This document shows positions 1 through 6,167 of a stretch of DNA of 6,436 nt, in pieces. The notes below the pieces were generated by a model. It was not told the DNA's origin. It saw only the letters and a program-made list of their open reading frames with translations, and did not search any database. Both the position numbers and the translations under genes were made by a program. Source of the DNA: Sphingomonadaceae bacterium (GTDB lineage Bacteria; Pseudomonadota; Alphaproteobacteria; Sphingomonadales; Sphingomonadaceae); NCBI GenBank assembly GCA_947442095.1, contig CANEVG010000208.1:1-6436 (forward strand), given 5' to 3'. Position 1 is the first letter of the stretch, and each line of letters opens with the position of its first letter.

Positions 1-42
1 CCGGGAACGCCCAATTGCGCTATTTTTTTGAAGGGCCAGATA

Positions 43-119
43 CCAGCAGCGCTGGCGGTTGGTTGTTGATTGCTTGAGAAGCAAGGAAGAATTTGTACGG
101 CTGAAAAGCCGGACCGCCA
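43..119. other. Multi-hairpin fold, possible structured RNA
   Basis: A perfect 7-bp pairing joins TGGCGGT (53-59) to ACCGCCA (113-119). Inside it lie two perfect hairpins: TTGCTT/AAGCAA with loop GAG (70-84), and CGGCT/AGCCG with a GNRA-type loop GAAA (98-111). Together these would form a three-way junction. An alternative 5-bp hairpin CCAGC/GCTGG (43-55) uses bases 53-55 of the closing stem, so the two folds compete. This is seen directly in the sequence; that it is transcribed, and on which strand, is inference. It does not match the conserved cores I know for TPP, cobalamin, FMN, glycine or SAM-II riboswitches, nor SRP RNA or tmRNA. Confidence 0.3.
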
Positions 120-177
120 TACTCACCTAAAAATAATCTATTTAATTCAACGCCAAAGGCTATAGTGCCGGCAGATC

Positions 178-209
178 GGCGGCAATTCCACGGTGAAAAA
201 CCTGCCGCC
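178..209. repeat. Inverted repeat / hairpin with 7-bp perfect stem
   Basis: GGCGGCA (178-184) is perfectly complementary to TGCCGCC (203-209). The intervening segment can extend the stem with GGT/ACC (192-194 with 200-202) around a GAAAA loop, leaving a bulge at 185-191. No T-run follows on either strand, so it is not a typical intrinsic terminator. It may be part of the same structured region as 43-119, or a REP-like palindrome; a single copy is visible in this window. Confidence 0.4.
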
Positions 210-401
210 TGAAGCAGCTTTCAATCCTCATCTTGCGCGTGTTGGGATCACCGTACAGAGGTTCAAATCTCAGCTTGATGGGCCGTATATCTAGCACCAA
301 AACTCCTGCCGCAACGCCAGAAGGGTAGCGTTAGCCAGGCCCGTGTTAGCCCACCGAAATGCAGAAAAGCACGCTCCCCTCGCACAGTCGTCCCGGCGGA
401 C

Positions 402-876
402 TTCGCATTTCCCAAGCTGCTGCTGCCCTTTGCCCCGCCGATCCTCCTCACACTGCTGTTGGCCCTGCTGGCCGTTGAAACGGTGCCGCGCACCATTGCG
501 CCTCAATCAGGGCTGAAACTTGCAGGTTTATGCTGCGCGGCCTCGTTCGCCGCGCTGGCCTGCACGGTCACCGGGTTGCTCGGCTGGCCCGTCTGACCGT
601 GGGCATCCCGCCCAGCGTCAACGGGCTGAGTTTGCATGGCGCGCACACCGACCGCATGACGCTTGAGCGAACCGAGGTCACAACAGTCAGCCGCAGCCGC
701 ACGCTCAACCATTGGGCCTGGCTCATGCCCGATACTCCGGGGTCGCCCGCAGGGTCTGGCGCTATGTCATTCCCAAAGCCGTCCAGGCTGATTGGGCCAG
801 CCGCCATGGCCGCATGGCGACCCTCACGGCAGCACAAGGCCTGCTGGGCGCGGCGGTCGTGAACGACTATCGCTGA
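402..876 (+). pseudogene. Probable decayed gene of unknown function with a hydrophobic segment
   Basis: Three consecutive stretches show GC-rich third codon positions and plausible protein composition, each in a different forward frame. Frame A (402-599) encodes a strongly hydrophobic segment with two likely membrane helices (PFAPPILLTLLLALLAV, then LKLAGLCCAASFAALACTV) and ends in TGA at 597-599. It is open back to about 279 but has no ATG, GTG or TTG ahead of the hydrophobic part. Frame B (about 590-745) reads through LTVGIPPSVNGLSLHG. Frame C (about 745-876) includes VWRYVIPKAVQADW and ends in GLLGAAVVNDYR plus a stop at 874-876. Each step is in the same direction, as if single bases were gained or lost twice. 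I do not recognise the family. It could also be two unrelated remnants, or chance open frames in GC-rich DNA. The stop lies 17 bases from the convergent Rieske gene's stop. Confidence 0.3.
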
Positions 877-893
877 TTTTGGCGAGCCGCTCC

Positions 894-2126
894 CTATTCC
901 GCTGCTTCGCGCTGCCGGTCGGCCGTGAAGATTTCCAACAGTTCCTCGTCGCTCGCCGCGAGCAGCTTGGCCGCCCACTGGTGGAACACCTGGCCCCCGC
1001 GCTCGTTGCGGCCGAACAGCACCTCGGTCATCAGCCCGCTCTGCAGCGCCTCATGTTGGCGCTTGCCGGTCTTGTAGTCCTCGTCGCGCACCACGATCTC
1101 AAGGAAATCGAACTGCTCGTGCGCGGCCTTGATCGCCGCTTCATCCTCGGGCTTCTTCTCCATCACATAGAACTGCGTGGTAAAGCTTTCGCCCACGGTC
1201 TTGCCCGGGAACAGTTGGCTGATCATCGCACCGCGCAGGCCGCCACCGTAGAAGCTGGCGATCGAAATATGCGGGAAGATCGTCCACACGCCTTGCACCA
1301 GCACGTCCTGCGGGATCTCGTCGTCCTTCAGCTTGGAGAGGTCGATCTGGTGGCCGTCTTCCGATGAGACCTTGATCGCGAACTTGGACGGGGTCGAGAG
1401 GCGCTGGTGCGGGCCGAACTCGAAGTAGTTGGCCCGGTTGTAGAAATCCGCACCAAACGTCGCTGCGTGGAGCACCGGCAGGTGGTAGAAATCGAGGTAG
1501 CCGTCATAGGCCGTCTTCCAGTTCGGTCCCGAAAGCGTGCGCTGGCTGAACAAGTACCAGTCGTCGAGCCCGAAGGCTTTCAGCAGCTCGTCATAGCCGC
1601 ACAGGTAATCGGCAATCGAAAGCTTCGATTTTGGATCAAGCGTGGCCCAGATCAGCCCCGCGCTTTCATAGACCGGGAACCGCGTCAGACAGTGCGCCGC
1701 CTTGTCCACCGTGCCGAAGTCCTGCGGGCTCGCCACGCCAAGCAGTGCGCCGTCGTTCTTGAAGGTCCAGCCATGGTAGCCGCAGGTGAAGCGGCTGGCA
1801 TTGCCGCTACCCGATGCCACCGGATTGCCGCGGTGCGCGCACATGTTGAGCAAGGCCAGCACGCTGCCATCCTTCTGCCGCGTCAGCAGCAGCGGGACAC
1901 CGCAGATGTCCATCGCCTTGAAATCGCCAGGCTCGGGAATCTCGCACGAAGGCGCGACCATCAGCGGCAGGCGGCGGAAGATCTGCCGCTTCTCCTGCTC
2001 GAACAACGCCTCATCGGTGTAGGTCGATGCCGGAATGCGCACGACCTCGTCCGCCAGTTCCATCGTCCCTGCATCGCCGTGGGCGATGAGCGAGCGGGTC
2101 ATCTCAATCAGCTGTTCACGTGACAT
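894..2126 (-). CDS. Rieske non-heme iron aromatic ring-hydroxylating oxygenase, alpha subunit
   Basis: This is the catalytic subunit of a cytoplasmic Rieske oxygenase, 410 residues, the usual size. Such enzymes insert oxygen into aromatic or related substrates using electrons passed from a ferredoxin or reductase. The N-terminal Rieske domain has the [2Fe-2S] ligands Cys96-x-His98 and Cys115-x2-His118 (CAHRG and CGYHGW). The C-terminal catalytic domain has Asp212-x2-His215-x4-His220 (LDFYHLPVLH), where Asp212 would bridge the two metal centres and the His pair binds mononuclear iron. Asp350 in RDEDY is the likely third ligand. The ATG at 2126 was chosen because GGAAGG lies 7 bases ahead; the longer frame up to 2267 adds an arginine-rich, non-conserved-looking leader. 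No beta subunit, ferredoxin or reductase is nearby, so electron partners must be encoded elsewhere. It is divergent from the esterase-SDR pair. Family is certain, substrate unknown. Confidence 0.93.
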   Translation of the reverse strand: MSREQLIEMTRSLIAHGDAGTMELADEVVRIPASTYTDEALFEQEKRQIFRRLPLMVAPSCEIPEPGDFKAMDICGVPLLLTRQKDGSVLALLNMCAHRGNPVASGSGNASRFTCGYHGWTFKNDGALLGVASPQDFGTVDKAAHCLTRFPVYESAGLIWATLDPKSKLSIADYLCGYDELLKAFGLDDWYLFSQRTLSGPNWKTAYDGYLDFYHLPVLHAATFGADFYNRANYFEFGPHQRLSTPSKFAIKVSSEDGHQIDLSKLKDDEIPQDVLVQGVWTIFPHISIASFYGGGLRGAMISQLFPGKTVGESFTTQFYVMEKKPEDEAAIKAAHEQFDFLEIVVRDEDYKTGKRQHEALQSGLMTEVLFGRNERGGQVFHQWAAKLLAASDEELLEIFTADRQREAAE

Positions 2127-2133
2127 GGCAAGG

Positions 2134-2139
2134 CCTTCC
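2134..2139 (-). promoter_or_regulatory. Ribosome binding site of the Rieske oxygenase gene
   Basis: On the minus strand this reads GGAAGG, 7 bases ahead of the ATG at 2126. It decides this start over the in-frame upstream codons reaching 2267. Confidence 0.65.
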
Positions 2140-2249
2140 AAACCTGAAACTCGTCGCCTTTGTCGCCCTGCCAGCCTCTTGCGGCAACTGATACTTTTGC
2201 TCGGCAGAACGTCGCCCCGGATCTGACCAGACACAAAACGCTGCCTCTC

Positions 2250-2277
2250 CAGGATCAGAACCTGCAAGCCCGCTTGC
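2250..2277. promoter_or_regulatory. Candidate operator: dyad repeats between divergent genes
   Basis: The 248-bp region between the Rieske start (2126) and the esterase start (2375) contains a perfect dyad GCAAGC-CC-GCTTGC (2264-2277), with a second, shorter inverted repeat CAGG-n7-CCTG (2250-2264) abutting it. A further near-palindrome TTGCGGCAA lies at 2179-2187, and GGCATGG is repeated in tandem at 2295-2301 and 2304-2310. Perfect dyads between divergent catabolic genes are often sites for a dimeric regulator of the TetR, GntR, MarR or IclR type, but no regulator gene is in the window. I could not identify a convincing -35/-10 pair on either strand. The repeats are seen; the operator role is inferred. 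Confidence 0.35.
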
Positions 2278-2374
2278 GCACCGGTTAGCGGCGCGGCATG
2301 GCTGGCATGGAAACGGGACGGTGCAAGTGACAGGGATGAGCCGAGTTGTGATCATCGAAGGCGCGGCTCACCTC

Positions 2375-4015
2375 ATGCTGCGCATTGTCGCTGCGGCCGC
2401 GCTGCTGCTTAGCGCAGCCCCGCTTGCCGCCCAGTCCGTGGGGGGATCACCGCAAGGCGAGGTCGTCGCCACCGCATCAGGCAAGGTCGAGGGCTTCATC
2501 CGCAATGGCGTGCTCGAGTTTCGGGGCATTCCCTATGCCGCGCCAGTGGCGGGCGATGCGCGCTGGAGCCTGCCGCAGCCTGCCGCGCCGTGGACCGGCG
2601 TTTTCCCCGCAATGCACTTCGGCGGCGCCTGCCCGCAGGCTGCCCGGTATGGCCTCACTGAACGGAGCGACGAAGAGAACTGCCTCACACTCAACATCAG
2701 CTTGCCCCGCGCTGCCAGGACCAATCCCCGCCCGGTGCTGCTGTGGATCCATGGCGGCGCGTTCGTCGGCGGCGCGGCTTCGCTCTACCGGCTCGACCGG
2801 CTGGCCCGCGATGCAGATGCCGTGATCGTGAGCATCAACTACCGCCTCGGGGTGTTCGGCTTCATGGCCCCGCCTGCTGCCGCCAAGGGTGCAAAGCATG
2901 TCCTCGCGCTGGAAGATCAACGCTTGGCGATGCGCTGGGTGAAAGACAACATCGCAGCGTTCGGCGGCGATCCCAGCAATATCACGCTGGCAGGCGAATC
3001 CGCCGGGGCGGCATCGGTGTGCATGCACATGCTCGCCCCCGAACAGACCCGCGGCCTGTTCCACCGTGCCATCATGCAAAGCGCGGCCTGCAGCACGCCG
3101 CTGCGCAGTCTGGCCGAGGCCGAGGCCTTTGCCGCAAGGGTCGCCGCTGAGGCAGCCTGCACCGATCCGCAGACCGCGCTGGCCTGCCTGAAGGCGATCG
3201 AGCCGCAGCGGTTGATTGCAGCAGGTGCTAAGGCGGCGGAAACCGATCTGCGGGCCTTCGCGCCCTTCACCGGAAGCATGACCGTGCCGCGCGCGACGCT
3301 CGATGCGCTGCAGACCGGCGACTTTGCCCGCGTCCCCGTGCTCAATGGCTTCACGCGCGACGAGATGCGGCTCTACGTCGGCTACGACGTCCAGAACGGC
3401 GCGGCTATCACCCCGGAGAGCTATCCGCTGGCGGTCGGGCGGATCTACGGCGCAAAGGCAGATCAGGTCCTAGCCGCCTACCCCCTGAAGCCAGGCGAGC
3501 GCGCGCCCGAGACGCTGGGATCGCTGATGTCGGATTTCATGCCCGGCCTTGGCATCACCCATTGCCTGATGCTCGAGAGCGGCCGCCTGCTCGCGCGCTT
3601 CACGCCCGTCTATCAGTGGGAATACGCGGACCGATCCGCGCCGGTGCGCGGGGTTTCGATCCCGATCCTGCCTGATCCCGGCTTTGTGCTGGGGGCCGTG
3701 CATTCAGGGGAGCTCAACGCCCTGTTCCCGGGCTTCTCCAACACCGCCGCGATGACTGCGCCCGATCTTGGTCCAGACTCGCAGGCGCTGGCCGACCGGA
3801 TCGTCACGATTTGGGCCGCCTTCATGCGCGAAAGCCCAAGCGCGCAGGAATGGCCGACTGCCGAAAAGCCGGGCGCAGTGATGCGCTTCGCGCCAGATGC
3901 GATCCGGCCCTTTGATGCATGGGCCCAATACAAGTGCGATTTCTGGCGCTCCGCCTATCCGGCCTACTTCGGCCAAGAACCGCGCTCGGCAAGCGCTGGA
4001 CGCAAGGGGAATTGA
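2375..4015 (+). CDS. Secreted type-B carboxylesterase
   Basis: This is an alpha/beta-hydrolase of the carboxylesterase type-B (cholinesterase-like) family, 546 residues, normal for the family, hydrolysing carboxylic esters. The N-terminus (MLRIVAAAALLLSAAPLAAQ) is a typical Sec signal peptide with likely cleavage after Ala19, so it should act in the periplasm or outside. The nucleophile is Ser209 in GESAG (207-211), preceded by FGGDP (197-201). The oxyanion hole is HGGAF (126-130). The acid is probably Glu330 in TRDE and the base His443 in GAVHSGEL. ENCLTLN (101-107) matches the family's EDCLxLN signature, with Cys86 and Cys103 as a likely disulfide. The start at 2375 was preferred because it places the signal peptide at the terminus; a GAAGG lies 13 bases ahead, which is rather far. 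In-frame alternatives are ATG 2336 and GTG 2321. Type-B esterases in sphingomonads include the fumonisin esterase FumD, but no other fum-type gene is here, so no substrate is assigned. Confidence 0.92.
   Translation: MLRIVAAAALLLSAAPLAAQSVGGSPQGEVVATASGKVEGFIRNGVLEFRGIPYAAPVAGDARWSLPQPAAPWTGVFPAMHFGGACPQAARYGLTERSDEENCLTLNISLPRAARTNPRPVLLWIHGGAFVGGAASLYRLDRLARDADAVIVSINYRLGVFGFMAPPAAAKGAKHVLALEDQRLAMRWVKDNIAAFGGDPSNITLAGESAGAASVCMHMLAPEQTRGLFHRAIMQSAACSTPLRSLAEAEAFAARVAAEAACTDPQTALACLKAIEPQRLIAAGAKAAETDLRAFAPFTGSMTVPRATLDALQTGDFARVPVLNGFTRDEMRLYVGYDVQNGAAITPESYPLAVGRIYGAKADQVLAAYPLKPGERAPETLGSLMSDFMPGLGITHCLMLESGRLLARFTPVYQWEYADRSAPVRGVSIPILPDPGFVLGAVHSGELNALFPGFSNTAAMTAPDLGPDSQALADRIVTIWAAFMRESPSAQEWPTAEKPGAVMRFAPDAIRPFDAWAQYKCDFWRSAYPAYFGQEPRSASAGRKGN
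4004..4010 (+). promoter_or_regulatory. Ribosome binding site of the SDR gene, inside the esterase 3' end
   Basis: AAGGGGA lies within the last codons of the esterase, 4 bases ahead of the ATG at 4015 and 7 ahead of the ATG at 4018. Both ATGs are in frame (product begins MM), so the true start may be either. Its position supports coupled translation of the two genes. Confidence 0.6.
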
Positions 4016-4779
4016 TGATGAGGACAGCCGTGGTAACCGGCGCGGCGCAAGGGCTTGGCCTCGTCACCGCACGCAGGCTGGCGGCAGGCGGCTACCGCGT
4101 GGTGCTGACTGACATGCAGGATGTTTCCGCGCAGACCGAAGCCATCGGTGCGGATGCCCTCGGCGTGAGCGGAGACGTGGCCGACGAAGCCTTTGTGGAA
4201 GACCTCGCCGCGCGTGTGGCAGCCGATCTCGGGGGCGCTGCGGTGCTGGTCAACAACGCCGGGATCAGCCTTATCCAGCCAGCGGAAGAAACCACGCTAG
4301 ATCAGTGGCAGCGGATGATGGCGGTAAACCTGCAGGGGCCGTTCCTGTTGTGCCGCGCGTTCGGGCTGCAGATGCTGGCTGCAGGGAAAGGCTCGATCGT
4401 CAATGTCGCCTCGGTTGCGGGCCTTGGCGGGGTGATCCACCGTTCGGCCTACAACACGTCGAAGCACGGCCTTCTTGGCCTCACCCGCACGCTGGCCAGC
4501 GAATGGGGCGGACGCGGGGTGCGGGTCAACGCGGTCTGCCCGGGCTGGATCAAGACCGAGATGGACGAAAAGGACATGGGCTCTGGCGCCTACGACGACA
4601 CCGACATCGTGAACCGCGTGCCGATGGCACGCTTCGCCACGCCCGAGGACGTGGCGGAAGGCATCGCGTTCCTGGCATCGGACGCAGCCGCCTTTATCAA
4701 CGGCGTCAGCCTCCCCGTCGACGGCGGCTGGACCGGTGATGTCAGCTGGGACAGTTTGCGCCTCAAAACGCGGAGCTAG
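4015..4779 (+). CDS. Short-chain dehydrogenase/reductase (classical SDR)
   Basis: This is a cytoplasmic Rossmann-fold oxidoreductase interconverting an alcohol and a ketone, 254 residues, the classical SDR length. Visible motifs are the cofactor loop TGAAQGLG (8-15), Asp33 at the end of the second strand (LTD), which favours NAD(H) over NADP(H), NNAG (80-83), Asn105 in VNL, Ser133 in NVASVAG, and Tyr146-x3-Lys150 (YNTSK). The Ser-Tyr spacing of 13 is normal, so the Asn-Ser-Tyr-Lys tetrad is complete. PGWIKTEM (176-183) and the C-terminal PVDGGW (234-239) are also typical. The start overlaps the esterase stop by one base (TGATG), implying co-transcription and coupled translation. An alcohol released by the esterase is a natural candidate substrate, but that is inference from position. 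The tail after DGGW is 15 residues (240-254), slightly longer than in many relatives. Confidence 0.93.
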   Translation: MMRTAVVTGAAQGLGLVTARRLAAGGYRVVLTDMQDVSAQTEAIGADALGVSGDVADEAFVEDLAARVAADLGGAAVLVNNAGISLIQPAEETTLDQWQRMMAVNLQGPFLLCRAFGLQMLAAGKGSIVNVASVAGLGGVIHRSAYNTSKHGLLGLTRTLASEWGGRGVRVNAVCPGWIKTEMDEKDMGSGAYDDTDIVNRVPMARFATPEDVAEGIAFLASDAAAFINGVSLPVDGGWTGDVSWDSLRLKTRS

Positions 4780-4864
4780 CCAAGAAACGCCATCACCCCG
4801 CCGTTAAACGCATTTTTAGGCCTTGCCGCTAAGCACCGGCGGCGAAAGGCTGTGCTTCGACATC

Positions 4865-6091
4865 ATGGAAATGCTTGCAACAGCCAGATCGCTCCGCACA
4901 GCGCAGCCTACGCCGAGTATCTGTGTCACAGAGGCTGACGTCGATCAGCTTTCCCGGCGAAACTTCCTCGACCATATTCCTCTGTCGAACGTCACCAATG
5001 TCGTTCCTTTCACGCTGATTGCGCTGTGCTGTTCCTATGTAGCCCAAGGGACGTTGCTCGCAGCCCTGCTCGCACTCAATATCGCGGCTGTTTTCGGGAT
5101 GCATCTGATCAGCCGGCGGCTGCGCAAGGCCTCATCCTTGGCGCAAAGCGCGTTCTGGTGGCGCGTCTACGAGATTGCTGCCTTTGCTTCGGGCGTGCTT
5201 TGGGCCGCCACGATGCTGCCGGTCATCGCCACGCTCGGGCATGATATCGCCTCGATGTTCGTGTGCGTCATCATCATCGTGTCCGTTGCGGTCACCAGCA
5301 TGGTGGTCGCTTCGCAGCGGCGGACGGTCCTGAGCTTTCTGGCCGGGGTGATGCTGTGCCTGATCCCGCAAACGGTGGCGTATCTTGCTGTCATCGGCCC
5401 CATTCCGCTTGTTGCCACCATCGGATTGGGACCGGCCCTTGTTGGCCTGGCCCATGCGATCCGTAAACAAGAGCGACTGATGATCCGCACGCAGCTCGAA
5501 AATCAGCAACTCGCCGAAAGCCTTACAGAAGCGCTCGCCGTTGCCAAGCTTCTGGCCAGCCGCGACAGCCTGACCGGCATCTACAACCGCCGGGCGTTCG
5601 AGGAACTGGCATCGGGGATCAGTGGGGATGAACCGGACACACCGCTGAGCCTGATCCTGCTCGATCTCGATCACTTCAAGAGTATCAATGATCGGCACGG
5701 GCACGGCATCGGCGATTCCGTGCTGAAAGAAACCGCGCAGCTTATCGAAACCACGGTCGGCCCGTTCGGTGTCGTCGGGCGCGGAGATGGTGCGGTGGCC
5801 CGGTGGGGCGGCGAGGAGTTCATTCTCCTGCTGCGCGGCGCCACTCTGGAACAGGCCGCACACCTCGCCGAAACGTTGCGGCAGGGCCTTGCGGCGCTGT
5901 GTCATCCGCAATGGCCAGAGGGTCTGGTGGTCACCGGCTCGCTGGGCGTGGCGCGCTGGCACGAAGGCATGCCGCTGCACCTCGGCATCGGTCTGGCCGA
6001 TACCGCCATGTATCAGGCCAAGAAGGCCGGCAGAAACCAGGTCAGCCTTTCCGGCGAAGGCCCGGATGTTGAAACTGCGGTCATGGCCTGA
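4865..6091 (+). CDS. Membrane-anchored diguanylate cyclase (GGDEF domain)
   Basis: This is an inner-membrane signalling enzyme, 408 residues, expected to make cyclic di-GMP from two GTP. After a short cytoplasmic N-terminus there are about six hydrophobic helices (roughly 43-60, 64-82, 101-120, 127-149, 154-176, 179-198), then a charged coiled-coil linker (200-232) and a C-terminal GGDEF domain (about 234-396). Domain hallmarks are DSLTGIYNRR (234-243), the metal Asp267 in LDLDHFK, Asn275, Asp284, the active-site GGEEF (315-319), and the closing YQAKKAGRNQ (383-392). The product-inhibition site is degenerate: Arg306 is in place, but the expected Asp (six residues ahead of GGEEF) is Gly309, with Asp at 308. 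The membrane part has no family I can name with confidence. The ATG at 4865 was chosen, though GAAAGG is 15 bases away; a TTG at 4823 or ATG at 4871 are alternatives. It follows the SDR after 85 bases without an obvious terminator. Confidence 0.9.
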   Translation: MEMLATARSLRTAQPTPSICVTEADVDQLSRRNFLDHIPLSNVTNVVPFTLIALCCSYVAQGTLLAALLALNIAAVFGMHLISRRLRKASSLAQSAFWWRVYEIAAFASGVLWAATMLPVIATLGHDIASMFVCVIIIVSVAVTSMVVASQRRTVLSFLAGVMLCLIPQTVAYLAVIGPIPLVATIGLGPALVGLAHAIRKQERLMIRTQLENQQLAESLTEALAVAKLLASRDSLTGIYNRRAFEELASGISGDEPDTPLSLILLDLDHFKSINDRHGHGIGDSVLKETAQLIETTVGPFGVVGRGDGAVARWGGEEFILLLRGATLEQAAHLAETLRQGLAALCHPQWPEGLVVTGSLGVARWHEGMPLHLGIGLADTAMYQAKKAGRNQVSLSGEGPDVETAVMA

Positions 6092-6112
6092 TCCTGCCTG
6101 TCAGATTGAGGA

Positions 6113-6129
6113 GTGGGCATTTTGCCCGC
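6113..6129. terminator. Weak hairpin downstream of the GGDEF gene
   Basis: GGGCA (6115-6119) pairs with TGCCC (6123-6127) around a TTT loop, extended by a T-G wobble and a G-C pair. It lies 21 bases after the cyclase stop. There is no T-run after the stem, so an intrinsic terminator is doubtful; it may only stabilise the mRNA end or be incidental. Confidence 0.25.
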
Positions 6130-6156
6130 CCTGGGCTTGAGTGGCGGTGCTGCAAC

Positions 6157-6161
6157 AGGAG
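6157..6161 (+). promoter_or_regulatory. Ribosome binding site of the 3'-end partial gene
   Basis: A consensus AGGAG sits 6 bases ahead of the ATG at 6168, the best Shine-Dalgarno sequence in the window. It strongly supports this start. Confidence 0.75.
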
Positions 6162-6167
6162 ATCGCC

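Larger units (their letters stand above)
1..401. other. Gene-poor, relatively AT-rich stretch with several hairpins
   Basis: No convincing protein-coding frame was found on either strand. Short open frames on the minus strand between 263 and 506 give low-complexity, arginine/serine-rich products without a ribosome site or recognisable motif. The stretch is richer in A and T than the rest, especially around 129-150, and contains the hairpins listed separately (43-119 and 178-209). It could be an intergenic region with a structured RNA, the edge of a decayed mobile element, or the 3' flank of a gene outside the window. Nothing in it identifies a known RNA family. Confidence 0.5.

Noticed and set aside
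1..29. Seven-T run at 23-29 as an intrinsic terminator
   Set aside because: The sequence ahead of it offers only a three-base stem (CGC/GCG), too weak for a terminator.
66..94. Possible promoter TTGATT-17-GAATTT
   Set aside because: Spacing is good, but the -10 match is poor, it overlaps a stable hairpin, and no gene follows with a start codon.
258..274. GAGGTTCAAATCTC resembling a tRNA T-arm
   Set aside because: The T-loop-like sequence is there, but the five-base stem does not pair, and no acceptor stem, anticodon arm or CCA end can be built around it.
792..2123. Long plus-strand open frames (792-1367 and 1407-2123) opposite the Rieske oxygenase gene
   Set aside because: They mirror the codon structure of a gene with complete motifs on the other strand. 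Their products are arginine/valine-rich, without recognisable domains or ribosome sites.
2477..3079. Minus-strand open frame inside the esterase gene
   Set aside because: It lies opposite a gene with a complete catalytic triad and signal peptide; the product shows no family motif and no ribosome site is visible.
4825..4843. GCCGC/GCGGC stem between the SDR and the cyclase as a terminator
   Set aside because: Only five pairs with a nine-base loop and no T-run after it.
5132..5980. Minus-strand 282-codon open frame opposite the diguanylate cyclase
   Set aside because: It is a shadow of the plus-strand gene. The product is rich in Arg, Gln, His and Asp with no membrane or domain pattern, while the plus frame has all GGDEF hallmarks.
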